Source of the DNA: Leptolyngbya sp. BC1307 | GTDB taxonomy: Bacteria; Cyanobacteriota; Cyanobacteriia; Phormidesmidales; Phormidesmidaceae | DNA: 64,000 nt | Direction: 5' to 3' | Assembly (NCBI RefSeq): GCF_002286735.1 | Contig: NZ_NRTA01000001.1 | Span: forward strand, 124,001-188,000 | Part shown: positions 8,634 through 17,731 of the stretch, one piece after another | How positions within the stretch are numbered: position 1 is the first letter of the stretch | Layout: each line of letters starts with the position of its first letter | The notes under the pieces: model-generated | Databases searched by the model: none | What the model saw: the letters and a program-made list of their open reading frames with translations, nothing else | Told to the model about the DNA's origin: nothing | Program-made: the position numbers and the translations under genes

Positions 8634-9575
8634 ATGGCCGTACCGCTAATTTCAGCCATTATCTGTACCCACAACCGTGAACAGTATCTGGGCGCTGCTA
8701 TTGATAGCCTGCTGAGCCAAACGCTAGACAGCTATGAGGTGATCGTGGTGGACAATGCCTCTACCGATGGCACCGCCGCCGTCGCCAAAGCCCGGTTAGA
8801 TAGCCCGAAGGTGAGCTACGTCTATGAGCCAGCGCTAGGGCTATCGGTGGCTCGCAATACGGGCGCAGCGGCTGCTCAGGCACCGATTATCGCCTATCTA
8901 GATGACGATGCTGAGGCCAGTGCTGGCTGGCTTGCGGCACTACTAGCAGTGTTTGACCGCAATCAGAAGGTGGCGATCGCCGGCGGCAAAGTCACTTTAA
9001 TCTGGCCACCCAACGCGCAGCCCCCCCGCTGGCTCTCAGACGATCTATCCAGCGGCTTAGGCGCTTACGACTTGGGCAATGATCTGGTCTATATTCAGCA
9101 GCCTGCGCTTACCCCCCGGGGGCTCAATTACGCCGTACGCAAGCAGTTTTTAGACTCAGTTGGGGGCTTTGATACCCATCTGGGCCGGGTGGGTAAAAAT
9201 CTCCTCTCTAACGAAGAGCAGCAGATGACCCGCCTGGCGCTCGACCAGGGTTGGCAGGTGGCCTACGTGCCCGATGCGCTGGCAGCCCATAACGTCGCCC
9301 CGGCTCGGATGAAGCCTGCCTGGTTCCTCAGCCGCAGCTGGTGGCAGGGCATTAGCGAAAGCTACCGGGAGCAGGCTAGCGGCACTACTGGCCTCTGGCA
9401 GCTTCGCAGCGGCGGCGAACGCCTGGTGCGCGGCCTCTATAAAACGCTCAAATATATTCATCGGCCCGCTCAGCGATTTGAAAACTTTGCCTATGCCTAC
9501 GGTCAAATTGCCTATTTGGGCAGCGTTACCAACCATCTAATCCGCCATCGGGACAGGCCCCAAACTGTGGTTTAG
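8634..9575 (+). CDS. Family 2 glycosyltransferase
   Basis: An inverting GT-A glycosyltransferase with the N-terminal motif ISAIICTHNRE, the EVIVVDNASTDGT nucleotide-binding segment and a metal-binding DDD (AYLDDDAEAS). The frame is open from a GTG at 8520, but that part is a C/T-rich spacer carrying a dispersed repeat, and the family fold begins at MAVPLISAIIC, so the ATG at 8634 is taken. It opens a rightward group of sugar-transfer genes and probably adds a sugar to a surface polysaccharide. Donor and acceptor are unknown. Confidence 0.9.
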   Translation: MAVPLISAIICTHNREQYLGAAIDSLLSQTLDSYEVIVVDNASTDGTAAVAKARLDSPKVSYVYEPALGLSVARNTGAAAAQAPIIAYLDDDAEASAGWLAALLAVFDRNQKVAIAGGKVTLIWPPNAQPPRWLSDDLSSGLGAYDLGNDLVYIQQPALTPRGLNYAVRKQFLDSVGGFDTHLGRVGKNLLSNEEQQMTRLALDQGWQVAYVPDALAAHNVAPARMKPAWFLSRSWWQGISESYREQASGTTGLWQLRSGGERLVRGLYKTLKYIHRPAQRFENFAYAYGQIAYLGSVTNHLIRHRDRPQTVV

Positions 9576-9642
9576 CCGCCTGGTTCTAGCCTGCCGCCGC
9601 CCTCAATCTGACGACTTTAACTACTCCTTCGCCGCTAATATC

Positions 9643-10575
9643 ATGACTGCATCCATTCCAGTTTCTGTTCTCATTCCTGCTAAAAACGAAGAAGAAAATC
9701 TGCCCGCCTGTATTACTAGCCTGGCGCAGGCTGACGAAATTTTTGTCGTGGATTCTCAGAGTGAGGATAGCTCAGTTGAGATTGCAGAGCGCTTAGGCGC
9801 AAAGGTCGTCCAGTTTGACTTCAACGGTCGCTGGCCCAAGAAGAAGAACTGGTCGCTGGATAATCTGCCCTTTCGCAACGAGTGGGTGCTGATTGTTGAC
9901 TGCGATGAGCGCATTACGCCCGAATCTTGGGCCGAAATCGCTGAGAGGATCAAAAACCCCGATCTGGACGGTTACTACATCAACCGCCGGGTCTTTTTCT
10001 TAGGCAAATGGATTCGCCACGGCGGCAAATATCCTGACTGGAACCTGCGCCTCTTTCGCCATGCCAAGGGCCGCTACGAAAATCTCAACACTGAAGACAT
10101 TCGCAATACCGGCGACAACGAAGTGCATGAGCACGTCATGATTCCTCACGAAAAGGTGGGCTATCTCAAAGAAGACATGCTCCACGAAGATTTTCGCGAC
10201 CTTTACCATTGGCTAGCCCGGCACAACCGCTACTCCAACTGGGAAGCGCGGGTATATTACAACCTGCTCACCGGCATGGGTGATGACGGCACTATTGGCG
10301 GCAATCTGTTTGGTGATGCGGTGCAGCGTAAGCGCTTTCTCAAAAAAATCTGGGTGCGCTTGCCCTTTAAGCCGCTGCTGCGCTTTGTGCTGTTTTACTT
10401 CATTCAGCTGGGCTTTTTAGACGGATATGCAGGCTATGTGTATGGGCGGCTGCTCAGTCAGTATGAGTACCAGATTGGGGTGAAGCTGTACGAGCTAAAG
10501 TTTGGCGGTCGGCTAAATAAGCTGGAGCGCAGCAGTGAGCCTGCCCCAGTGCAGGCGAGTCCGGTCTCGAACTGA
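9643..10575 (+). CDS. Family 2 glycosyltransferase, WaaE/KdtX-like
   Basis: A 310-residue GT2 enzyme starting VSVLIPAKNEEENLPACI, with EIFVVDSQSEDSS and VDCDER as the nucleotide and metal sites. The middle part (GRWPKKKNWSLDNLPF, then GKYPDWNLRLFRH) matches the branch that includes LPS core beta-glucosyltransferase WaaE. A hydrophobic helix near residues 245-260 may tether it to the membrane. It lies 67 bp after the first GT2 and 11 bp before the acyltransferase, so the three are probably one transcript for surface polysaccharide or lipopolysaccharide assembly. Confidence 0.9.
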   Translation: MTASIPVSVLIPAKNEEENLPACITSLAQADEIFVVDSQSEDSSVEIAERLGAKVVQFDFNGRWPKKKNWSLDNLPFRNEWVLIVDCDERITPESWAEIAERIKNPDLDGYYINRRVFFLGKWIRHGGKYPDWNLRLFRHAKGRYENLNTEDIRNTGDNEVHEHVMIPHEKVGYLKEDMLHEDFRDLYHWLARHNRYSNWEARVYYNLLTGMGDDGTIGGNLFGDAVQRKRFLKKIWVRLPFKPLLRFVLFYFIQLGFLDGYAGYVYGRLLSQYEYQIGVKLYELKFGGRLNKLERSSEPAPVQASPVSN

Positions 10576-10586
10576 GGTTCCCCAGA

Positions 10587-11195
10587 GTGGATGTAAAGTC
10601 AGCTGCGGATGATTTTGGGACACCGCCGTTTGTCGATTTGAGCCGCTACCATCAGCCGGGCTACGAGGCGGGCGGCTCTAGGGTAAAAATGTTGGTGTGG
10701 TGGCTGGTGCAGGCGGTGATCTTCCCGCTGACCCCACATACGGCTCATGGCATTCGCTGCTGGCTGCTGCGGCTATTTGGTGCCAAAATCGGCCAGCAGG
10801 TGATGATTCGCCCCACTGCCCGGTTTACCTACCCGTGGAATGTTGAGATTGGCGACTGTAGCTGGGTCGGGGACGACGCTGTGCTTTATAGCCTCGCCCC
10901 GATTAGGCTGGGCCGTCACTGTGTGATTTCGCAAAAAAGCTATCTCTGTACGGGCAGTCATGACATCAGCGACCCCCGATTTGGGCTAATGACCGGCGAG
11001 ATTGTGATAGAAAACGGCGTTTGGGTAGCGACTGACTGCTTTGTGGGCCCCGCTGTGCGAATTGGTGCAAATGCGGTGATTGGCGCTCGTAGCACGGTAT
11101 TGCAGCCGATGCCGGGCGGACAGGTTTGCCTGGGCACGCCCTGTAAGCCGGTTAAGCCTAGACCGATGGATCAAGTAGCCGATGCCGGGCGATAG
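10587..11195 (+). CDS. WcaF-like left-handed beta-helix acyltransferase
   Basis: A hexapeptide-repeat acyltransferase of 202 residues with imperfect (I/V)GxxxxI turns (IGDCSWVGDDAVLY, IGANAVIGARSTVL) and the SHDISDPRF motif holding the catalytic His, as in colanic-acid O-acetyltransferase WcaF. It probably acetylates a sugar of the polymer made by the two GT2 genes upstream. The start is GTG with GAGG ten bases upstream inside the preceding stop region; a nearby ATG (10591) is out of frame. Its last 25 bases overlap the convergent GT8 gene. Confidence 0.87.
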   Translation: MDVKSAADDFGTPPFVDLSRYHQPGYEAGGSRVKMLVWWLVQAVIFPLTPHTAHGIRCWLLRLFGAKIGQQVMIRPTARFTYPWNVEIGDCSWVGDDAVLYSLAPIRLGRHCVISQKSYLCTGSHDISDPRFGLMTGEIVIENGVWVATDCFVGPAVRIGANAVIGARSTVLQPMPGGQVCLGTPCKPVKPRPMDQVADAGR

Positions 11196-12070
11196 CTGCG
11201 CCAGAGATCGGAATAAATGACGCGATCGCTCTGCCAGGGCTTATGGTGACCGCCACTCCAGTGGATAACGTTGACTTTATTCGGGTCGCGTCTGAGCAGC
11301 CGCGCTATCCAGTGGGGCTGCCCATAGCCGCAGCAGTTCCACCGCTTGTCTAGAGGGATATAGGTGTCTTTGAACATTAAGTTAAAGACGGTTTCATCGC
11401 CCAGGTGATAGAGGCGGTAGTCGTTTTTGGCATCCAAATCGAGATAGTGGTGCAGCAGATCGTAAGTTTGCTCCGTCCAAAAAGAGAGGTCGGTAAGCAA
11501 GACGCCGCTATTGAAACTGCTTTTGAATTTGCGCAGGTCACCCCACATTTTGAAGGGGTTGCTGAAGTAGAAAATCGCTGGAAAAAACTGAGGAACTGCG
11601 GCCAGATAGCGCTGTGGCGTCAGCTGCTCGCCCTGGGCAAAGAGCGATCGCACATCTCCTAGCACCAGCGTATCGCCATCGAAGTAAATTACCCGTTGCA
11701 CATCGGGAAAGAGATCCTTGAGAAACAGACGGGCGTACTGCATGTAGCGGGAGATTCGCCGCTCTGGTTTTTTCTCTTTAAACCGGCTGTCTAAGTAGTG
11801 CTTGAGATAGTCTGGTGGGGTGAATTCTCTGACTCTAAAGATCGCTGCCTCCGGACCATGGTCAGCGGCAAACGTGCTGTGCAGCAGATCAGTAAAAAAG
11901 GGGCGATCGCCCACCGGTACCGCAATATTAAACCGCAGCGGTAGGGTACTATTCCCTTCGCTTGCTGAGTAATTCTGCCTGTCACTGGCGTTGCGAAGAA
12001 TAGAGTTGATGACCACCAGCAGCGGGGTCTGAAGCGCACGGTTCAGTGAAAAGGCAATGTCAACGTACAT
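11171..12070 (-). CDS. Family 8 glycosyltransferase
   Basis: A retaining GT-A glycosyltransferase of the LgtC/glycogenin family. It has the start MYVDIAFSLNRAL, the DxD site in VIYFDGDTLVLGD (about residues 130-140), the SFNSGVLLTDL segment and the C-terminal HWSGGHHKPW signature that contacts the nucleotide-sugar. It probably transfers galactose or glucose to a surface glycan. It is convergent with the acyltransferase and has its own promoter, with no partner gene downstream on the same strand. Confidence 0.9.
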   Translation of the reverse strand: MYVDIAFSLNRALQTPLLVVINSILRNASDRQNYSASEGNSTLPLRFNIAVPVGDRPFFTDLLHSTFAADHGPEAAIFRVREFTPPDYLKHYLDSRFKEKKPERRISRYMQYARLFLKDLFPDVQRVIYFDGDTLVLGDVRSLFAQGEQLTPQRYLAAVPQFFPAIFYFSNPFKMWGDLRKFKSSFNSGVLLTDLSFWTEQTYDLLHHYLDLDAKNDYRLYHLGDETVFNLMFKDTYIPLDKRWNCCGYGQPHWIARLLRRDPNKVNVIHWSGGHHKPWQSDRVIYSDLWRSYRPASAT

Positions 12071-12163
12071 AAAAATCTCGCGTCGCGGGGCTGTAAGTCT
12101 AAAAGATGAGTCTAAAAGAGGGAAAACGGTACCAGGCCTAATACTCTACTGAAAAATCGCCGC

Positions 12164-13570
12164 CTAAGGCCAGGTGAAGTAAAACGTGGTGCCCTGACCG
12201 ACTTGAGAGGTGAGCCGGAGAATGCCGCCCCGATTTTCGACGATTTTTTTGACAATAGATAGCCCAATCCCGGTGCTGTCGGGATTATTAGCTGAGAGGG
12301 TCTGAAAGATTTTAAAAACCTGCTCATGATACTCAGGGTCTATCCCTGGCCCGTCGTCGGCTACGGCAAATTCGTAATGGCTAAAATTGTAGCGATCGCT
12401 GTGGCTAACCTGCTGAGCCGAAACGGTCACTTTGCCATCTTTGCGGGTGTGATGCTTGTAGCTGTTGCTAATTAAATTGCTAAAAATCTGCTGTAGCAGC
12501 AGTCGCTCGGTTTCTAGCGTGGGCAGTTCTCTAGCAATCTGCACGCCAAACTGAGGCGGTAGGTCCAGCGATTCAACGACCTCTTTCACGAGTTCTGCTA
12601 CATTGACAGTCTCAATCGGGTTTTCACCGCGATCCGCTCTAGAGTATTGCAGCAGCCCGTCAATCAGCGCATGCATTTTGGCTACTCGGGCCTGTAGCAG
12701 GGTGATTTGTTTGCCGATGGCGCTATCAGCAGAAACGTCTAGATCTTCCGCAATCCAGTCAGAGAGATTGTTAACCGCTCGCAGCGGCGCTTTGAGATCG
12801 TGAGAGACGATGTAGGTAAATTCGTTGAGGTCTTGATTGCGACGAGCGAGGGTAACGTTGAATTGACTGAGGGATTCGTTGGCGATCGCCAAATCCCGAT
12901 TGCGGTCCACAATCACCTGGTCGGCCTGACGATAGAGATAAAAGGCCACTGCATAGCTAATCAGGCTCAAAACGACCGTTGCCGCCAGCAGCCGATCAAC
13001 CAGCTGTTTGGTTCGCTGTAGCTGCTCTCGCCGACTCTGAAGGAGCTGCTGTTCCTCAGCTTTTAGACTGTCTAGCTCAGATCTGAGGGTATTCATTTCA
13101 GCTCCACCCTGGGCGATCAGGCTCTGCAGCTGGGCCGCAGACTCAGAGGATCGCTCAGGGGAGCGGCCCAACAGCTGACAAATATCTTCTAATAGGCTTA
13201 GATACGTCTTTATGTCAGCCTGAATAGCGGCTAGCCGCACTTGCTGATTGGCGCTGTTAGCCGTGAGCTGGGCGAGCATAGCCACGCGATCAGGAATGGC
13301 GCGTCGGGCGTGCTGATAGGGCTCTAAAAACTGAGGGTTTTGAGTCAGGCCGTAGCCGCGCACGCCGGTTTCTGCATCTACCAGCAGCGTTAGCAGCTGA
13401 TTGCTTTCTTTAAGCGTTTCTTCAGTGTGAATCACCCAGTTAGAGGCCAGTCGCTCTTGCTGCCGTGACCAGCTCCAGTTGATTAAGGACGACAAAGTGA
13501 AAATAGTGGGTACCAGCAAAATGAAAGCACCCCGCCGCGTGATCGAGAGTCCCAGCCAAAAGCGACGCAT
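12164..13570 (-). CDS. CHASE3-domain sensor histidine kinase
   Basis: A membrane kinase of 468 residues with a helix near residues 13-32, a periplasmic CHASE3 sensor (VDAETGVRGYGLTQNPQFLEPY), a second helix near 195-215, a coiled segment, a HisKA domain (FTYIVSHDLKAPLRAV, phospho-His about 260) and a HATPase domain (N box NLISNSYKHH, G1 DDGPGI, G2 GIGLSIV). The SHDLKAPL phosphoacceptor is typical of phytochrome-type kinases. No response regulator is adjacent, so the partner is unknown. The input signal cannot be predicted. Confidence 0.92.
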   Translation of the reverse strand: MRRFWLGLSITRRGAFILLVPTIFTLSSLINWSWSRQQERLASNWVIHTEETLKESNQLLTLLVDAETGVRGYGLTQNPQFLEPYQHARRAIPDRVAMLAQLTANSANQQVRLAAIQADIKTYLSLLEDICQLLGRSPERSSESAAQLQSLIAQGGAEMNTLRSELDSLKAEEQQLLQSRREQLQRTKQLVDRLLAATVVLSLISYAVAFYLYRQADQVIVDRNRDLAIANESLSQFNVTLARRNQDLNEFTYIVSHDLKAPLRAVNNLSDWIAEDLDVSADSAIGKQITLLQARVAKMHALIDGLLQYSRADRGENPIETVNVAELVKEVVESLDLPPQFGVQIARELPTLETERLLLQQIFSNLISNSYKHHTRKDGKVTVSAQQVSHSDRYNFSHYEFAVADDGPGIDPEYHEQVFKIFQTLSANNPDSTGIGLSIVKKIVENRGGILRLTSQVGQGTTFYFTWP

Positions 13571-13648
13571 AGGTCAACGCAGATAATGCTGATAACGTTC
13601 AGCCATGCTAGCACGGTTGATTTGCACTTAATCCTGAGGATGTCTTTG

Positions 13649-14515
13649 CTATTGACAGGGTTCAAAGTCCGGGCAACCGATTAGCTGCGGTAAAGGCGTC
13701 AATTCGCCTGTCAGCGGCCAGTTGTTTTGCTCAAATGTGTCTTCTATCCGGCGAATGCGGTCATCTGTGAGCGGATGAGTCTGCTGCCACTGCGCTACCT
13801 TTTTCAGCGCGCCCCAATCAAAGTCACGAGCCCGAGCCCGCTCAAAAAAGCCGAGGCTGTGTCCGCCGTGATGGTAGTGCGCCATCATCAGCGCGATCGC
13901 ATAGTCATCGGCGGCAATTTCCTGCTGACGGCTATAGCTGAGTTCGGCCAGGTTCACTGCGCCCGCAAGGCTCCTCGGCCCCAGCCCCAGCCCTAGCAGG
14001 CTATTGAGGGTGATGAAAACGAGCGATCGCCCCAGTGCCTGCAGCGGGTCACGGTGGTGCAAATGCCCCAGCTCGTGAGCCAGCACAAAAGCCAGCTCAT
14101 TTTCACTCTCTACCGCCGCCAGCAGCCCGTCGGTAACAAACAGATAGCTGCCCGCTGTGACCATGGCATTTTCTACGGGCATATCGAGAATGCTCACCTT
14201 TGGGGGTGGATACTGGGCGGGGCCGACGGTCTGGGCAGCGCCTGCCTGTAGCTTTTCTAATAGCTGGTTGAGATAGGTGACCCGGCGATCGCGCTGATCA
14301 GCCTCAAAGGGAAGAGAAGCCACCAGCGTCGCCCCGATTTTCTCCTCGGTTTGGCGGCTCATGCGCAGGGCCATCTGACTAGCTACCAAGCCCAAGCCAC
14401 CGTAGATCAGCGCCCCGACACAGGCCACCGTCGCTAGCAGATAGGCCACATTCACCAGCGGATGAACCGGCGTAACGTTTACTTCTTCTGTGATTTCTTT
14501 AGGAACGTAGGGCAT
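13649..14515 (-). CDS. M48 family zinc metalloprotease
   Basis: A membrane-anchored peptidase of 288 residues with one helix near residues 22-48 and the zinc motif HELGHLHHRDPL near residue 145. The third zinc ligand is probably the Glu in RQQEIAADDYAI. It belongs to the HtpX/Oma1-like M48 peptidases, which degrade damaged or misfolded proteins. It sits 78 bp before the CHASE3 kinase on the same strand. The substrate is unknown. Confidence 0.9.
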   Translation of the reverse strand: MPYVPKEITEEVNVTPVHPLVNVAYLLATVACVGALIYGGLGLVASQMALRMSRQTEEKIGATLVASLPFEADQRDRRVTYLNQLLEKLQAGAAQTVGPAQYPPPKVSILDMPVENAMVTAGSYLFVTDGLLAAVESENELAFVLAHELGHLHHRDPLQALGRSLVFITLNSLLGLGLGPRSLAGAVNLAELSYSRQQEIAADDYAIALMMAHYHHGGHSLGFFERARARDFDWGALKKVAQWQQTHPLTDDRIRRIEDTFEQNNWPLTGELTPLPQLIGCPDFEPCQ

Positions 14516-14554
14516 GGGGACGAAGGATCAAACTAGCTGCGGAGCGCAAATTGG

Positions 14555-14992
14555 CTAACGAATTGCCGTTCCGTAGGCCATAATCTCTACGGCTGCTAGC
14601 CCGCTACTCGACTGCCCCCCAATGCAAGACGTTTCAAAGCGCACGTTGACCACTTGAGAAGCGCCCCAAGCGATCGCATCTTCCTTCATCCGCAGCAGCG
14701 CTTCCCGGCGACCACGATCTATCAGGCTTTCGTACACCACCATGCGGCCTCCGACCAGATTGCGCAGTGCCCCCGAGAAGGTCTTGAAGTAGTCATTGGC
14801 GACAACGACACTGCCAACAAAGAGCTGGGTTTCGTGGGCATGGGGCAGGGCTTGCTTAGCCCCAAAGCTAACCACCGGCACATGCAGCGTCTGCTTTTCT
14901 CTAGCCCTGATCGATATATAGTGCTGCTGCTCAAAGTATTGTCCGGCAAAAAAGCCGACGCCAATCAAAATCAAAAAGACGATCAGTTCCAT
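14555..14992 (-). CDS. YbjQ-like (UPF0145) domain protein with N-terminal membrane anchor
   Basis: A YbjQ/heavy-metal-binding-type domain (GGRMVVYESLIDRGRREALLRMKEDAIAWGASQVVNVRFETS) preceded by one membrane helix (ELIVFLILIGVGFFAGQYF). The start at 14992 is chosen because AGGAG lies eight bases upstream and it leaves a ten-base gap after the stop of the sister gene; the longer frame to 15034 would overlap that gene. The pentameric YbjQ fold has no firmly known role. It is paired with the soluble copy immediately upstream. Confidence 0.85.
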   Translation of the reverse strand: MELIVFLILIGVGFFAGQYFEQQHYISIRAREKQTLHVPVVSFGAKQALPHAHETQLFVGSVVVANDYFKTFSGALRNLVGGRMVVYESLIDRGRREALLRMKEDAIAWGASQVVNVRFETSCIGGQSSSGLAAVEIMAYGTAIR

Positions 14993-15002
14993 GGCTGCAC
15001 TC

Positions 15003-15341
15003 CTATCGCACTTTAACGGCAGTACCATAGGCAAACAGCTCTGCCGCTCCCGGCGCTACCGAAGAGGTGGCAAAACGCACGTTTACCACTGCATTGGCAC
15101 CGAGCTGCTGAGCCTGCCTGACCATCCGCTCTACCGACTCTTTGCGGGCCTCCTGCAGCAGCTCGGTATAGCCCTTCAGCTCGCCGCCCACAATATTTTT
15201 GAATCCGGCCAGAATATCTTTGCCGATGTGCTTGGCCCGAATCGTGCTGCCCTGAACCAGTCCATAGTGCTCAACGATTTCCTTACCCGGCACTCCTTCC
15301 AAGGTCGTGAGAATCAGAGCTTTGCTAGAAAGTGCGCTCAT
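15003..15341 (-). CDS. YbjQ-like (UPF0145) protein, soluble
   Basis: A 112-residue YbjQ family protein (LTTLEGVPGKEIVEHYGLVQGSTI, KHIGKDILAGFKNIVGGELKGYTELL, GANAVVNVRFATS). The family forms ring-shaped pentamers; function unknown, sometimes labelled heavy-metal-binding. It is ten bases upstream of the membrane-anchored paralogue. The two are probably co-expressed and may form mixed rings at the membrane, which is inference only. Confidence 0.88.
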   Translation of the reverse strand: MSALSSKALILTTLEGVPGKEIVEHYGLVQGSTIRAKHIGKDILAGFKNIVGGELKGYTELLQEARKESVERMVRQAQQLGANAVVNVRFATSSVAPGAAELFAYGTAVKVR

Positions 15342-15528
15342 ACCAAGTTACTCCAGATCGCTTTAAGGACGCTTCAACACGAAAAGTCGCCATACCGGAT
15401 AAAATGCCCCTCTTTGACTGCAGCCTACCAACCAGTCCACTCGGTTAACTATCAGCAGTCTCCCCTTACTCCTTCTTCTTTTCCTTTCCCCCTTCCCCTC
15501 TTTCAGATCAATGTCAATTTAAACCTAC

Positions 15529-16446
15529 TCAGCCCGCCTGAAGATAGGTCGCAAAAAACGCAGTCGTCTTCTCCCAAGCATCTTCAGCCGCAGCGGCATC
15601 GTAATTTTGCCCAGAAGGATTAGCAAAGGCATGGCCAACGCCCGGATAGAGGTTAATACTGCCCGGATTGCCGAGCGCAGTCAGCCGAGATTCAAAAACT
15701 TTGACATCCTCAACTGCGATAGAGCTGTCGTCTTCGCCGAAAAAGCCAATTACGGGCATGTCTAGCCCGTCCAAGGCTTCAGGAGCCAAAATGAGCTGAC
15801 CGTAGTAGATCGCCATCGCGTCCAGGTCGGGCAGCAGTAGCCCGGTGCGCAAAGACCAGTTGCCGCCAAAGCACCAGCCAACAGAGCCGAGCTTGGGCGC
15901 AGCGTATTTGCCGGTCAAAAACTGAGCTGCCTGGTTGATATTGTCTTGAGCAGGGCCAGGAGAATCCATCACTGAACGCATTAGTTCGCGGGCCTGTGCC
16001 GGGTCAGTGGCGACTTCTCCGCCATAGAGATCGATAGCTAAAACGGTGTAGCCTTCTCCGGCGAGGCGGCGGGTCATAGCTTGAATATTGTCAGTAAGCC
16101 CCCACCATTCGTGAATGGTAATCAGGGCGGGTAGGGCCTCGCTCTCTGGATTTTCAGGCTGCGCGAGATAGCCGGTGACGGGCTGGCCTGCTACTGTGGC
16201 ATAAACAATTTCCTGGCCAGTGACAGGGACGCTGGGTTCGGCCATGGCTGCAGGTGTAGCGGTGGGCTGGTCGCCGCTGTGCTCTTCTGCCAGGGTCTCC
16301 ATGCTATCAGCGGGCTCGTTGCCCTGGCTGGCTGGCTCAGAGCTGGTGCTGCCACAGGCTTGAAACAATAGAGCCAGTGATAGGGCCAGAGCAAATAGTG
16401 TTCCCCCCAGCGATCGCCCAGAGTTCCCTTTAAAAAGACGCATCAA
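15529..16446 (-). CDS. Dienelactone hydrolase family lipoprotein
   Basis: An alpha/beta hydrolase of 305 residues with a lipoprotein signal (FALALSLALLFQAC, lipobox ending at Cys about 31) and a low-complexity linker to about residue 75. The nucleophile motif is GWCFGG with Cys, as in dienelactone hydrolase. The acid Asp (FFGEDDSS) and the His (YPGVGHAFANP) follow in order. An extracytoplasmic location is implied by the lipobox. The substrate, an ester or lactone, is unknown. No aromatic degradation genes surround it, so the classic DLH role is unlikely. Confidence 0.9.
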   Translation of the reverse strand: MMRLFKGNSGRSLGGTLFALALSLALLFQACGSTSSEPASQGNEPADSMETLAEEHSGDQPTATPAAMAEPSVPVTGQEIVYATVAGQPVTGYLAQPENPESEALPALITIHEWWGLTDNIQAMTRRLAGEGYTVLAIDLYGGEVATDPAQARELMRSVMDSPGPAQDNINQAAQFLTGKYAAPKLGSVGWCFGGNWSLRTGLLLPDLDAMAIYYGQLILAPEALDGLDMPVIGFFGEDDSSIAVEDVKVFESRLTALGNPGSINLYPGVGHAFANPSGQNYDAAAAEDAWEKTTAFFATYLQAG

Positions 16447-16507
16447 CTCCCTTTGTCTCCATAACTACTTATCCATCATGCTTTATCAATCACGCTCGGT
16501 AGCCGTC

Positions 16508-17212
16508 TCAAGCGAGCCAATTCTTTAAGAAAGTTTCTAACCAGCGATCCACCGCAGCACTGTAGCGGCGATGGTTTTGCAATTGCACCGGGCGAGTCTG
16601 CGTATCGGGCGCGCCAATCAGATCAGCGCCATGGGTGCTCCAAAAGTCCACCATCTCGGTCGTCATCTCGGGGTGAAACTGCAGGCCATAGGCGCGATCG
16701 CCCCACCGAAAAGCTTGATTGGCAAACGTATCGCCTCGGGCCAGCAGCACCGCTTCGTCTGGCAGCTCAAACCCTTCTTTGTGCCACTGGTAAATGTTCA
16801 TCTGAGGCGGAAATAGACCGGCACCCGCTGCCGTTGCATAGACCGAGTAATAGCCAATTTCTTCAAGCGCATCGTCGTGATGCGTGACCTTTGCACCCAG
16901 CACCTTAGCCAGCATCTGCGCGCCCAGGCAAATGCCCAGGTAGGGCAAACCAGCCGCGAGTACCTGCCGAATCCAGGCCAGCTCTTTATGCAGGTAGGGT
17001 TCGTCATCGTTAACGCTCATTGGCCCGCCAAACACCAGCGCCGCTGCATAATTTTCCAAGTCATCGGGTAGCGGCTCACCAAAAATAGGCGCACGAATAT
17101 CTAGCTGATATCCCTGGTCAATTAGCTTAGAACCCACCAACCCGGCAACAGAGGTCTCCTTGTGAATAATGGTCAGGATCTTGCTAGGGCTAGGGGCTGT
17201 TTTGGAGGCCAT
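16508..17212 (-). CDS. Class I glutamine amidotransferase (GMP-synthase-like)
   Basis: A stand-alone class I GATase domain of 234 residues. The oxyanion strand is LVFGGPMSVND, the catalytic Cys is in YLGICLGAQML (about residue 95), and the His-Glu pair is in GLQFHPEMT (about 180). Such free-standing GATases resemble YfeJ/GuaA N-domains and may act as gamma-glutamyl hydrolases or amidotransferases with an unidentified partner. It lies 61 bp upstream of the dienelactone hydrolase on the same strand. Confidence 0.9.
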   Translation of the reverse strand: MASKTAPSPSKILTIIHKETSVAGLVGSKLIDQGYQLDIRAPIFGEPLPDDLENYAAALVFGGPMSVNDDEPYLHKELAWIRQVLAAGLPYLGICLGAQMLAKVLGAKVTHHDDALEEIGYYSVYATAAGAGLFPPQMNIYQWHKEGFELPDEAVLLARGDTFANQAFRWGDRAYGLQFHPEMTTEMVDFWSTHGADLIGAPDTQTRPVQLQNHRRYSAAVDRWLETFLKNWLA

Positions 17213-17408
17213 GATACAGGGTTTTTAAGAGATGTCTGCAGGACTAATATAAGTAATACAGGGCTACTGGCTGGGGCGGAGTAGAATCCGATACCAACTT
17301 TCAGCATAGCCACTTACTCTAGCGCCGATCTCCGCAAGAGAAAAGCTCTACTAGCTTTATGCCAGCAGAGCCTCTGCCATTCATAGTGCCTGTTAAGAAG
17401 TGGGCCAG

Positions 17409-17696
17409 TCAGGTCTCTTCGCGACTGTCTTCGCTGCTGCCCGAAGAATCGTATAGCGCATCGAGCTGGTCTCTGGCATCTTCCATTGAGATAGAGCGCA
17501 TTACCAGCAGCGGTTCGTTAATCACATCGCCGCTGTCGTCTAGCAGTTCGGGATGAGAAACCGGGCGACGATCGCCTCGATTGGGCGACATGGGCTGACG
17601 CGACTGAGTACCCAGATTCACCAGGTTGCGAATCATATTAGAGACGGCCAAGACGGCTAAGACTGTAAAGGCGAGAACGTAAAGCAGGTGAAGCAT
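17409..17696 (-). CDS. DUF2973 family small membrane protein
   Basis: A 95-residue protein starting MLHLLYVLAFTVLAVLAVSNMIRNL, with one N-terminal membrane helix and an acidic C-terminal tail rich in Ser and Asp. The longer frame (to 17804) runs into the DUF2605 gene and has no family resemblance there, so the internal ATG at 17696 is used. DUF2973 is a cyanobacterial family of unknown function, here next to DUF2605, the same pairing I recall from other cyanobacteria. Confidence 0.8.
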   Translation of the reverse strand: MLHLLYVLAFTVLAVLAVSNMIRNLVNLGTQSRQPMSPNRGDRRPVSHPELLDDSGDVINEPLLVMRSISMEDARDQLDALYDSSGSSEDSREET

Positions 17697-17731
17697 AGGG
17701 ATAATCGGGATAGAGGAGGGCTTACGGACGG

